Shown one piece after another: positions 34,250 through 43,802 of a stretch of DNA of 64,000 bases. The position numbers were made by a program, and so were the translations under genes. A model generated the notes under the pieces. It saw nothing but the letters and a program-made list of their open reading frames with translations. It ran no database searches and had not been told where the DNA came from. How positions within the stretch are numbered: the first letter of the stretch is position 1; each line of letters begins with the position of its first letter. Origin of the DNA: Gonocerus acuteangulatus (Eukaryota > Arthropoda > Insecta > Hemiptera > Coreidae); the NCBI GenBank assembly GCA_946811695.1, contig OX328126.1, positions 3,979,202 to 4,043,201 of the forward strand, read 5' to 3'.

Positions 34250-34345
34250 TTTTATTGGTTATTTAAGTAAATTATTCAGGAATGCAGTTTGCACTACCCA
34301 AATTCTTAGAAATGTGCTTAGTTATGCAGCTCCTGCTTGATGGGC
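34250..34345. repeat. Dispersed repeat family G, partial copy
   Basis: Contains AAGTAAATTATTCAGGAATG and GTGCTTAGTTATGCAGCTCC. Confidence 0.65.
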
Positions 34346-34379
34346 TTAATTAATTATAGACAAAGTAATGTTACGTTAC

Positions 34380-34745
34380 GACTTCGGAAGTTGGAGCAAA
34401 AGTCGGATCGTGAATGGGCTTGTTGGATTGTTGTAAGTCTAGTTGGACGAGTCGGAACATTTGGAGGGACGACTCGAAGGTCCGACATCCGACTGGTGAC
34501 GGAGTTGGAGCGTGAGTCGGATCAAAGTCGTCCAACTTAGCTCAGTCTGTGCTTGACCTTCGGGCAACTTCGGTCTGCACTCGATACATATTTCGGATCG
34601 TGAGCAACGTACACAGTCGTGAAAACAGACTAGGACTAAGGTTGTATCGCTAGTTGGATAGCAAGTCGGAGCCTGAGTGGAGTCTACTATCCAACTAGTA
34701 GTCCTACTAAGTCGGACTGCTAATCGGAACGTTAACGGCCTTCTT
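34380..34745. mobile_element. TIR element, opposite-orientation relative of 16968-17735
   Basis: Contains ACACAGTCGTGAAAACAGAC, CTAGTTGGATAGCAAGTCGG and TAGTCCTACTAAGTCGGACT and ends AATCGGAACGTTAACGGCC. Only one of the 184-bp units is present, so the triplication in the other copy is secondary. Confidence 0.72.
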
Positions 34746-34768
34746 AAAATAATTTGTCTATTATAGAA

Positions 34769-35116
34769 AATGAGGGCGATGTTAGCTCAGTGGTAGAGCA
34801 CTGGACTAATAAGCTGGAGGACCTGAGTTCAAATCCCGAGCATAGTACTAAAGATTTTTTCTTCTAGTGTCTTCGTTCAAGGGTTGGATTCGGCCTCCCT
34901 GACAGTCCCTAGGTCAACCCAGCCTTTAATTAATTTAATAATCGGTACCTTGGTGCTAATGACCCTAGCAGTTGAAGCAGCAAGGGGCGGTATAGTACTG
35001 ACTGATATCGGGCGGCCAGAGCATAGTACTGACCACTAAATCTCCCTTATGTGCCGTATGGTCATGAATCAGAAACCTTTACAGTGGCCTGTTACGGGAT
35101 TGATTTTTTTTTTATT
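34769..35116 (+). mobile_element. tRNA-Ile-like SINE (family I) with an oligo(T) end
   Basis: The head has the A-box TAGCTCAGTGGTAGAGCA, an anticodon loop CTAATAA (AAU, tRNA-Ile) and a B-box-like GAGTTCAAATCCC. The body contains GGTGCTAATGACCCTAGCAG and GAGCATAGTACTGACCACTA. The 3' end is TTACGGGATTGA followed by a T-run, not an A-run. The 9-bp duplication ATTATAGAA at 34760-34768 and 35117-35125 marks the insertion. Confidence 0.85.
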
Positions 35117-35134
35117 ATTATAGAATATACTTAC

Positions 35135-35246
35135 CACTGATCTCTGGTAAATACTGCTGATGCTTCAGCCATACTTTGATAGCTGCCACATCCTCCTTCT
35201 TGTCTTTAGGAATAGGGAACCCACCGTTCTTGTAGGGGAACATGCT
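35135..35246 (-). CDS. Host gene exon, probable N-terminus of a CRAL-TRIO (alpha-tocopherol transfer-like) protein
   Basis: A 112-nt minus-strand exon with a good acceptor (TATATTTTGCAG before 35246) and a strong donor (CAGTG then GTAAGTATA after 35135). From the ATG at 35243 it encodes 36 residues, MFPYKNGGFPIPKDK then KEDVAAIKVWLKHQQYLPEI, and ends in phase 1. The D-x-x-x-I-x-x-WL-x-x-Q-x-x-LP-x-I-S pattern is that of the CRAL-TRIO N-terminal helix in insect lipid-transfer proteins. The frame is also open through the preceding AGC, so an upstream exon may contribute. The next exon should lie at lower coordinates but I did not find it. The family call is from memory. Confidence 0.55.
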
Positions 35247-35375
35247 CTGCAAAATATAAATAGCATAATCAAGTTAATCTGTTTATACAGTAACTTAATT
35301 AGCATATATTTACCTATGATAGATGGTCATATTTATAAAAACGCTCACTTTCTACAATAGACCATTAATTCTGCT

Positions 35376-35562
35376 CTACATATTTCACGTCCTCATGAAG
35401 CCTCTTCAGGAACTTTTAAACTAATACCTAAAATAAAATATCATTACAGCCTACATCTCGGAGAACCTTCCACAGGTAGGGCCACGTCTAGACTGATATT
35501 TTATTTGGTATTAGTTTAAACGTTCCTGAAAAGGCGTCATGAGGAGGTGAAACGTGTAGAGC
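35376..35562. mobile_element. Foldback element
   Basis: TCTACATATTTCACGTCCTC, TTCAGGAAC and TTTAAACTAATACC on the left are mirrored by GGTATTAGTTTAAACGTTCC, CATGAGGAGGTGAAACGTGT and AGA on the right. The ends carry CTGAAGA-GGC-type sequence followed by GTGAAA, similar in layout to the hammerhead-like motifs of family H but weaker. Confidence 0.6.
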
Positions 35563-35669
35563 GGAATAAAAATGATTTTATTTTTGAGGTTTCTATACAC
35601 TCTTTTACCGATTAAATCCAAATTTCGGGGGAGGGGGGTCAGCTCACCCTTATACCTTCAATACGCCCA

Positions 35670-35670
<1 letters not shown>

Positions 35671-35707
<37 letters not shown>

Positions 35708-35870
35708 TTGATGTTATTTTTCGTCGCTGGGATAGTATTTTTAGATGGAACGGCATTTCTCTCCAGCGGTGGTCCTGCTCCTCACTTCTTCCTGGAATAT
35801 TTCGATGGATTCATCTCCATCTTCTTCAGCCAGGTACTTGTTTCTTCCTCGGTGGTAGCCAAGGGAATGA

Positions 35871-35872
<2 letters not shown>
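35671..35872. mobile_element. Family H foldback element, left part, split by the Jockey insertion
   Basis: (AT)n at about 35671-35704, then the left arm as in 2453-2600 (TCGTCGCTGGGATAGTATTT, CCAGCGGTGGT, CTTCTTCAGCCAGGTACTTG). It breaks at GAATGACAT where the Jockey element starts. The other side of the target is 40791-41017, which resumes GAATGACATTTTTCTCGATC. Confidence 0.8.
35791..35834 (-). ncRNA. Hammerhead-like motif
   Basis: Same layout as 2539-2582: CCTGG and CCAGG stem I, CTGAAGA core, GATGG and CCATC helix II, GAAATATT. Only one arm survives next to the Jockey insertion. Confidence 0.48.
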
Positions 35873-35902
<30 letters not shown>

Positions 35903-36303
35903 CCTAAACCCCACTTTAGATAAAAGAGAAATAAAAAAGCATGCAAGGAAGGGCATGATGAAAACGAAAATGAAAGAAAAACGTGCAGAAACGCAAAGAA
36001 AAACTAAGGACCTCGAACGACACAGGCGGGCGTAAGGGCCACAGGTAGAGGGAGGATGAGGGAGGAGGTGTCCTTATTCTGCATTAATGCACTTGAAGGC
36101 GGTAAGTAAAGGAGAAAAAGGTGTAGGATTCCCAAAGGGAGGTATGTGTAATGTGCTGTGTGGGGCACAGCGATAGAGGAGGAGGTAAAACGAAAGATAG
36201 TCGGAGAGTAGAAGAAAGAAGAAAGAGGAAGAAGGTCAGTTATACTGTCTTACGTGTCAAGTGTCAGTGTAACTTGTGTTTGTTGGATTGTTCCTAGCGT
36301 GTT

Positions 36304-38968
36304 CTAAAATGTGTTGTGTTCTAGTACGTCTACTAGTCGTCGTGTGAACTCTGTTGGTCCTTGCCAGCGTCCTGGTCGTCCAGGTGGTGTGATGTCGTTA
36401 AAGAGTGGATTGTCATGGTACTTAAGTCCGTCAAAGAATTTGATGTGACGTCGTTTTATGAATTCTGAAACTGTAGGGAGTTCTAAAAGTTTGTGTAAGT
36501 CGGGGGCTTTGAGTTTATTGTGTGAGGTGCTCCGTGTGACTGTTTTGAGTATTCGGTTCTGAAAAGATTGTAGTGTTCTGAGTATGGTGGGGTTCAGAAA
36601 CCGAAAGAGTGGTGTGCCGTATAGTAGTGCCGGTCGTAGGACTCCTTTGTATATGAGTAGCTTCAGTCTGAGTGAGAGGTTTGGTGAATTGAGTAAATAT
36701 CCAAGAGAGCGGGCTTTCGTCCTGACAAGCTTTAGCTTCTTGGTAAAGTGTGTGTGAAAACTGAGGTGTGTACCTAAGTGTATCCCCAAGTAATTGATAT
36801 GTCTTTTTAACTTGTTTCTTTTGTTTCTAACCGTGAAATACTTGGGGCGTGCTCGTGTTGAATTGCCATGAAAGGCGAAGAGTAGTGCGTCTGTCTTAGT
36901 CGGGTTAACTGTGATGTGTATTCGTCGCAGTTCGTCTACTACGTCTGCGCAAACCTCTTCAGCTTGTTTTAATGCCTTTGAATGTGACATGGATGTGCTG
37001 TATATCGCGATATCGTCGGCATATGCGGCTATTTTTGTGTCTGGGTACTGTTCACCGACGATTTCTGATGTGTAAATGGAAAAGAGTGTTGGTGCGAGTA
37101 CTGACCCCTGTGGTACACCGCAGGGGATTGGGTGTGTGCTGGAGAGGCTTGCCCCTACCCTAACCGTCATAGTACGTCCGTATAGGAAAGAGTGTATTAT
37201 GTTATAGAGTTGTTCTGGACATCCGTAAGTTCTGAGTTGCTGCATGAGTATATTATGTGAGACAGAGTCAAAAGCTTTCGTACAGTCAATCGATATGAGT
37301 GCTGTAGTCCGGTTCATGAGCATGTTGTTTGTGATATGTGATTGGAGCCTTACTAGCTGGTGTTCTGAACTGTGTGCAGGGCGGAAGCCGAACTGCTCAG
37401 CAGGGATAATATCCTCCTCTGCGCAAAAGTCTTTAAGATATCTCAGTATTATCTTTTCATAAACTTTTGATAAATGAGGCAGTAGGCTAATTGGTCTGTA
37501 GTGTTCAGGTGTGTCGCCCTTTTTGTTGGGTTTGAGTAGTGGTGTGATTATAGCGTGTCTCCAGTGTTCGGGGAAGTGTCTGAGGCGGAGGCATGTGTTA
37601 TATATGTGTACGAGATAGTGTAGTCCTTTTCTCGGTAACTGTTTGAGTAGTATGTACTGAAGTCTGTCATGTCCTGGAGATTTATTCCCTCGTGTCTGTC
37701 TGAGTATGGCTGTCAGTTGTTTTGGGGAGACGTACATGTAATTGTCTTGTAGTGTGAGTCTGTATTCAGGTGTACGGTCTTTGTTGCGAGTCTGAGCGTC
37801 ATGTGAGTAGTAGGTAGCGAGTATGTCCGCCTGGTCTTTTTCGTCTAGTAGAGTATCTTGTCTGTGTATTTTTACTGTGTTAGTCTTATGCGTGCGTGTT
37901 CGTATGAGCCTCCAGAATTGCCTATAGTCACCATGTGTCTGCCTGAGTTTCTCATGCCACATGGACGTCTTCCATTGTGACATGAGAGTGCGTATTTGTG
38001 TAGTGAGTGAGTTTAGTGCAGTTTTATAATGCCTGTCTCGTGTTCTGTACCAAATGTTTTTGATGTTGTTTCGTTGTTTGATGAGTGTGAGAATGTGTTG
38101 TGGTGGTTTCCTAAGATTTGGAGGTGCTGGCGCGAACTTAGGAATGCTCGAGTCGGCCGCGAAGGTGATTGTGTCTGTGAACTGTTTAATGGCCTCATCG
38201 AGAATTTGTGTGTCGTGTATGGGTGTGATAGGGGGGGGTGTGTTCGTGTATGAGGTGTTTGTATTTGTGCCAGTCTGCCTTACTGTAGTGGTAGTTTGTG
38301 GCTGTGGGTATGGGGATGTGCCCGTGTAGTTCGTATAAGACCGGCCTGTGGTCTGATGTGATAAAATCGAGTGCAGTGCACGCGGTTATTACGTGTGGTT
38401 GTCGCGTAACTAGCAAGTCAATCGTTGAAGTCATGCTGGGATCTGCGAAATGTCTGAATGTGTGTGTGCCTGGGTGTATGACTGTCAGGGGGTATTTAGT
38501 CAGCTTAGTCCCTGCGGGGTTATTTCTCGTATTATGCCAGGCAGTGTGTCTAGCGTTCAGGTCACCTATGAGTATGTGTCGTCTGTCTGTCGAAGTTTCC
38601 GAAAGGAGAAGTCCCAGTCGTGAAAGCCGTCCTCTCGGTCTCCGATAGTATGCGGTCAGTTTGTACGTCTTGTTCAGTTTTACTATAATTGTCAGAACAA
38701 AATTGTATTCGTCTGGGTCTATGATAGGGTCTATCCGTTGAAAGCGTGTGCCGTGTCGAAGGCCGATGGCGACTCCACCGGCTAGTGTGTTGTCCATGTC
38801 GTGCCGGAGAAGTGTATAGCCTTGGAAGTGTGCGTAACTGCCTCTGGTCAGTCGTGTGTCGGTTATTATGAATACAGTGGGCTGTATTTGTCGTAGAAGT
38901 AAGTCCACGTCTTGTAGTTTTGGAGTTAGTCCGTTCGTGTTTAAGTTAAGTATAGTGTGTCTGGTCAT
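36304..38968 (-). pseudogene. Jockey ORF2: APE endonuclease and reverse transcriptase, one frameshift
   Basis: About 888 codons, usual for the clade. The endonuclease (38968 down to about 38300) starts MTRHTILNLNTNGL and shows GDLNARHTAWHN, a TSTIDLL motif and SDHRPV. Its usual catalytic Glu appears as Asp (TDTRL, residue 37). The RT half (open from 37983, 559 aa) shows AEQFGFRPAHSSEHQ, SIDCTKAFD, GVPQGSVLAPTLF and the catalytic YADD at residues 321-324 of that frame. A 1-nt shift at the G8 run 38231-38238 separates the two frames. Reading past it, the RT frame is open without a stop. The start ATG overlaps the ORF1 stop as ATGA. Confidence 0.93.
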
Positions 38969-40475
38969 TTTGTTATCAGTTTTGTCATGAGTTCAACTAA
39001 TGTACGTATCATGGACATCATGTCGGTCATGGTGTTAGTCAGTCGTTCGACCCATGCGGGTGTACTGTCACTGGTGTGTTGTTGTGGTGCAATAGGTGTT
39101 GGTAATAGGTAGGTTGGTGGTGTAGGTGGGGTGGGCAACAGAGCTGGTCTGGTGTTTTGTGTGCGTTGGGGAAGTGGTTGTGTTGGTGGTGGTGGTGGAG
39201 GGGGAAGTTGTGTGATGTGGCCAGTGAAGGCATTAGAGTAGCTGAAGGCTGGGTCTACTGTTCTGTATGTTCGTGCTGGTGTGTTAGCCGGGGGGGCTAC
39301 TATTGTTTGTCGGGCTTTTCGGCTCTTCTCTAATAGGTCGAGCCGGGCTGGGCATTGCCTGTATGAGGCGGGGTGCTGCTCCTGACAGTTGGGGCACTGG
39401 AGTGTGTTGGTGATCCGGTCGCAGTCTTTCGACGCGTGTGCTTTGCCACAGCGAACACAACGTTCGCGTAAGTTGCAATTATTTCTGGTGTGGCCGAAGC
39501 GCTGACACCGGAAACACTGAGAGATTGAGTTGTCTCCCTTGTAGGGTTTGAAATACACTATTATTTGATCGATCGATTTGATCGATTTTAGGTGTGTTGG
39601 GTTGAATTTAGGGGTGAATGTGAGTAAGACAGGGGGGATGGGGGCTCTAGTACCGTCTGTCGTGGTTTTGCTCATACGTTTCACTGATACCAGTTGATCC
39701 GTTTGGAGCTCCTGCTTAATGTTCTCTAGCGGGTGGTCAACATCCAGCCGTTGTTGGTCGTAAGTTTGTTTTTGATTGTTTCGAAAGTCTTGAGGTCTTG
39801 GGCAAATATCTTATTTCCGCCTTTACATCTTTGTACAGTGTAATTTTTAATGCCGGCTGTGTTGAGTGTTCTGACGAGACTGTTTACGTCAGTGTAGTGT
39901 GGGGGCAGTACAATGGGTGGTGGTTTTATGTTCCTGAGGGGTTCAAATTTGTTCTGAGTTTTAATAGGGGCGGGGGTGTTGTTGACAGTGGGTGTGGTGT
40001 TACGGGCCACCTTCCGGTGTTTTTTGCCCTGTGGCTTGACCAGTGTAAAGATTTCACTATCAGTGATATCTTCGCTATCTGAAGAGCTGCTGGTCTCAAT
40101 AGGTCTCTTGGAGGCCGGGGGAAGGTTAGGAAAGTCTTTCGTATTTTCTAAGGCGATTCCCTGTTCCATAGGAGACTCGGGGGCCAGGATGTTGAAGAGA
40201 CGATCCATCTCTTCGCTTGTGAATGTGCGTGTGGCGAGTGCTTCTAGAGTGTCCTTTTGGATGTGTGTGCTTTTAGAGGGTGGTGGTGTGTCAGAGCGTG
40301 TTTGGTGGGTTGTGTGAGGGTGCTCATGTGAAAACATGGTGGGGGGTGGGCGTGGCGAGAAGAGGGGGTAAAAGAGAGAGGGGAGAGTCAGAGTGGGGGT
40401 AGTAAGAGTGGGGGTACCCTGGTGGTGGGGGCCGCCTGCAGTCGTACCTGTACCGACCGACAGACGGGTGGGCAA
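38965..40475 (-). pseudogene. Jockey ORF1: Gag-like zinc-knuckle protein, one frameshift
   Basis: The N-terminal frame is 40475-39726 and the C-terminal frame opens near 39760 and ends at 38965. A single shift near 39740-39760 joins them. A likelier start than 40475 is the Met at 40337 (CCACCATG context, MFSHEHPHTTHQTRSD). The middle carries a serine-rich and basic region (SSSSDSEDITDSE, GKKHRKVARN). The C-terminal part has three knuckles: CFRCQRFGHTRNNC, CVRCGKAHASKDC and CPNCQEQHPASYRQC, followed by a proline-rich tail. Such Gag proteins bind the element RNA and target it to the nucleus. The stop TGA is part of the ATGA overlap with ORF2. Confidence 0.9.
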
Positions 40476-40790
40476 AGCCCCGGAAAGCAGAACCCCTTAG
40501 CAATTCCCTTGTGGGTCCGGACCCAACGGCTTGCTTAGAGATCCTGGATGTGCCCCTTACTCTCTTCTTCTGCAACTGCTGCTGGTCCTGGCTGCTACAC
40601 CAGGCGCTTCTGCTCTTACGAGCTTACTGACCGAGCGGGTGCTCGGGGCCTAGCTTCTTGAGTAGCTGGTCCTGCTGGAGATCACTGGAGAGCTGCCGGC
40701 GAATGCACAAGAGCTGCGACGAGGTAGAAGAGTTCCAAGTAAGCAGACGATGTGTTCTGAACAGGAGTTCATGAAGGAATGTGTTCGTTC

Positions 40791-40995
40791 GAATGACATT
40801 TTTCTCGATCTGGGCTCCTTATCTCCCCTCTAGCCACAGTATCGGCGGACGAATGGTGTTGAAGCTCCCTGGTGTAGTTGGGATTCTGTCCGTTGGCAGC
40901 GCTGATGGTATTGCGTCTTTTTTCTCTCCTGCTTCTATTTTCCTCGCCGTAAGGATTTATATGCTTGATGTTATTTTTCGTCGCTGGGATAGTAT

Positions 40996-41017
<22 letters not shown>
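40791..41017. mobile_element. Family H element, part right of the Jockey insertion
   Basis: Resumes with GAATGACATTTTTCTCGATC and CCCCTCTAGCCAC as in 2600-2660, then diverges (GTATCGGCGGACGAATGG...). It ends with a second GATGTTATTTTTCGTCGCTG copy and an A-run at 40996-41022 before (AT)n. Confidence 0.65.
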
Positions 41018-41022
<5 letters not shown>

Positions 41023-41036
<14 letters not shown>

Positions 41037-41118
41037 GGGAAAGGTTTATTCACCCTGGCCATACGGTTATAAAAGTCCTTTCAAGGTCAAGGAAGCCCTT
41101 ATACATTACATATGCCTA

Positions 41119-41171
<53 letters not shown>

Positions 41172-41225
41172 TAAATAGAGAAAGCTTTATTGACCCATGC
41201 CATATGGTGATGGAAGTCCTCTAAG
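41023..41225. repeat. Paired repeats separated by (AT)n
   Basis: AGGGAAAGGTTTATTCACCC (41037) and AATAGAGAAAGCTTTATTGACC (about 41174) head two diverged copies that share CCATA and AAAAGTCCT/GGAAGTCCT motifs. (AT)n lies at 41022-41034 and 41121-41166. Confidence 0.55.
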
Positions 41226-41440
41226 TTAAGGAAGCATGAATAAGCCAATAGAAAACTAGAATACGCAATTGTGAAGCACTTAAAGAAACAACAAATTAAA
41301 AAGTGAGATTAATAAGAAGGGGAAAAAAAACTTTCTGCTCAAACAACAACACATTTTTTTCTAATATTACTTAACCTGTTTTATTTTCTTAATACAAGCA
41401 ATTAAAAATATAAGCTTCTACTTACCACGGCTTCCAAACC

Positions 41441-41441
<1 letters not shown>
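41226..41441. other. No recognisable gene; possible family A fragment
   Basis: AT-rich with CTTAACCTGTTTTATTTTCT, also seen near 60580 in family A-related sequence. Confidence 0.35.
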
Positions 41442-41490
<49 letters not shown>

Positions 41491-41736
41491 TTTGTTTTAA
41501 GTTACTTCGCTGGGGTTGAAATGATTGATTTGTGAGACGGCTTCTCTCTCCAGCGGTGGTCTTCCTCTCCTTGCTGCAATATTATTGGCCCGCATAGTCT
41601 ACGAAGTAGGGCTATAAAGGAGGATAATTCCGGGAAAAAATCTTAGCAGCCTGAAGAAGTCGGAGATGAACCCGACGAAATATTGCAGTAAGGAAAGGAA
41701 GACCACCGCTGGAGAGAGAAGCCGTCTCACAAATCA

Positions 41737-41785
<49 letters not shown>
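41442..41785. mobile_element. Family H-like foldback element, diverged, flanked by (AT)n
   Basis: Arms 41522-41583 and 41680-41740 pair: GATTGATTTGTGAGACGGCT, CCAGCGGTGGTCTTCCT and GCTGCAATATT with their reverse complements. (AT)n flanks both sides (41442-41488 and 41741-41785). The centre (41584-41680) differs from the other family H copies. Confidence 0.75.
41650..41690 (+). ncRNA. Hammerhead-like motif, different helix II
   Basis: CTGAAGA (41651-41657), A, GTCGG (41659-41663), loop, CCGAC (41672-41676), GAAA (41677-41680), TATT. Helix II is GTCGG/CCGAC where other copies have GATGG/CCATC, so the sequence changed while pairing was kept. Stem I is weak here. Confidence 0.42.
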
Positions 41786-41788
<3 letters not shown>

Positions 41789-42825
41789 CACATATGTGTT
41801 TGTGTAAATATATACCAATATAAATAAATTATATTATTAAAACTTTATTTTCGTGATCCATGGGTCATGAAACGTGAAATTTTCTCGTCGGCACTTCCTG
41901 ATCGCGTCATGAAATAAAAAAAAAAATAAAAAAAAAAAATAAATAAATAAGAGAATGCCCCCGCATGGAAATATCCCGCTCAGCATGTTGGTAGTTCTAG
42001 CGTTGAAGTTGTCAGAAATAAGTTCACTGTATCGAAATATAATATATAGTAATAAATTATTACTAGGTGTACTGCACCCACTATTATTATTACTAATAAT
42101 AATAATAATCTTCAGTACTTCCTCCCAGGGTATAACGCTGTAATATTTAGAGGAGTACCGAAAGGGTTAAGAAATCCGCACGTCTGGCAGTAGAAATTAT
42201 TTTAAAAATATATTTATTCCTTATAAAACCTTACAATAAATTTAACAAAGTCCCGAATATATTGAGATATTATGTATGATGCGGGTTATGAAGTGCCTAC
42301 CTGACATTTTGCGCAGTGATATTTCATTGTTGATGAATACTAGGAGGAGTCTGGAAACCAACTGGTCGGTCCGAACCTCGCCAACAACCAGATGCCGAAA
42401 TACCTGGAGATTGGGAAATAACCAGGTCTAGAGTCCTGTAGGAGTTGCGGTAAACCAATTAGATTTGGAGTCTGGAATTTCTGGTTTTGCGGGGCTCTTT
42501 TGTAACGGGCCTAACATAAAACTTGTTCCCAGTATTGGATCTATTCCAAATACGACATCAGGTGTTTGTACGTTCGCCTCAGGAATGCTATTTTGCGTGC
42601 TATATCTAGGGGTTGTGCTAATCTGAGAGAATCTGATGACTAGGGAACATCCTAATAGGGCAAGACTTTTTCTGTCAGGTCATTAATTCGTTCGTACGCA
42701 TTACAAACCCATTTCGATACTTACCTTCGCTTCACTAATGTATTACTCAGCTTGGAAAATTTCCGTAAACATATTATTGTCCACAGAAAATGAGTATCGC
42801 CAATGAATACGAATATTTTACAGTG
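41786..42825. other. Family A end fragment, A-rich tract, then unassigned
   Basis: 41860-41915 has CCATGGGTCATGAAACGTGA and CGGCACTTCCTGATCGCGTC (family A end), followed by an A-rich run. 42150-42825 holds nothing I can assign. Confidence 0.45.
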
Positions 42826-42860
42826 TTTAGATTAGATTAGATTAGATTAGATTAGAAGAC

Positions 42861-43800
42861 AAGGTGCCCGGCTAACCGAGGAACCGCACCGAGGCCTACA
42901 AGGTGCCCGGCTAACCGAGGAACCGCACCGAGGGCTACAAGGTGCCCGGCTAACCGAGGAACCGCACCGAGGCCTACAAGGTGCCCGGCTAACCGAGGAA
43001 CCACACCGAGGCCTACAAGGTGCCCGGCTAACCGAGGAACCGCACCGAGGCCTACAAGGTGCCCGGCTAACCGAGGAACCACACCGAGGCCTACAAGGTG
43101 CCCGGCTAACCGAGGAACCGCACCGAGGCCTACAAGGTGCCCGGCTAACCGAGGAACCGCACCGAGGCCTACAAGGTGCCCGGCTAACCGAGGAACCGCA
43201 CCGAGGCCTACAAGGTGCCCGGCTAACCGAGGAACCGCACCGAGGCCTACAAGGTGCCCGGCTAACCGAGGAACCGCACCGAGGCCTACAAGGTGCCCGG
43301 CTAACCGAGGAACCGCACCGAGGGCTACAAGGTGCCCGGCTAACCGAGGAACCGCACCGAGGGCTACAAGGTACCCGGCTAACCGAGGAACCGCACCGAG
43401 GGCTACAAGGTGCCCGGCTAACCGAGGAACCGCACCGAGGCCTACAAGGTACCCGGCTAACCGAGGAACCGCACCGAGGGCTACAAGGTGCCCGGCTAAC
43501 CGAGGAACCGCACCGAGGCCTACAAGGTGCCCGGCTAACCGAGGAACCGCACCGAGACCTACAAGGTGCCCGGCTAACCGAGGAACCGCACCGAGGCCTA
43601 CAAGGTACCCGGCTAACCGAGGAACCGCACCGAGGCCTACAAGGTGCCCGGCTAACCGAGGAACCGCACCGAGGCCTACAAGGTGCCCGGCTAACCGAGG
43701 AACCGCACCGAGGGCTACAAGGTGCCCGGCTAACCGAGGAACCGCACCGAGGGCTACAAGGTGCCCGGCTAACCGAGGAACCGCACCGAGGGCTACAAGA
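42861..43800. repeat. 39-bp minisatellite, 24 copies (LINE 3' UTR)
   Basis: Unit AAGGTGCCCGGCTAACCGAG plus GAACCGCACCGAGGCCTAC. Variants GGGCTAC, GGTACCC and ACCACACC recur in patches. Period 39 is a multiple of 3, giving the VPRLAGHLVGLGA-repeat open frame on the minus strand, which is not a gene. Confidence 0.96.
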
Positions 43801-43802
43801 CC

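Larger units (their letters stand above)
35873..40790 (-). mobile_element. Full-length Jockey-clade non-LTR retrotransposon
   Basis: About 4.9 kb in minus orientation: 5' UTR (40476-40790), ORF1 (Gag-like), ORF2 (endonuclease and reverse transcriptase), 3' UTR (35903-36303) and a poly(A) tail, seen as a plus-strand T-run at 35873-35902. The target duplication GAATGACAT(TTT) lies at 35865-35876 and 40791-40803, its end blurred by the tail. The target is a family H foldback element. Each ORF has one frameshift, so the copy is recently dead, or intact if those are sequencing errors. The three CCHC knuckles in ORF1 and the APE-type endonuclease plus RT without RNase H fit the Jockey clade. Confidence 0.93.

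Noticed and set aside
35376..35562. Hammerhead ribozyme in this foldback
   Set aside because: The core is partly matched (CTGAAGA, GTGAAA) but the base after the conserved U is G and helix II has mismatches, so I list it only as a foldback.
38029..40317. Plus-strand frames of 72-116 aa opposite the Jockey ORFs
   Set aside because: Antisense shadows of ORF1 and ORF2 with no motifs.
42826..42855. Telomeric repeat (insect TTAGG-like)
   Set aside because: The unit is TTAGA, only six copies, placed at the 3' end of a LINE. It is the element's terminal simple repeat.
42852..43082. 76-aa VPRLAGHLVGLG repeat protein
   Set aside because: A frame through the 39-bp LINE 3' UTR minisatellite, antisense to nothing recognisable.
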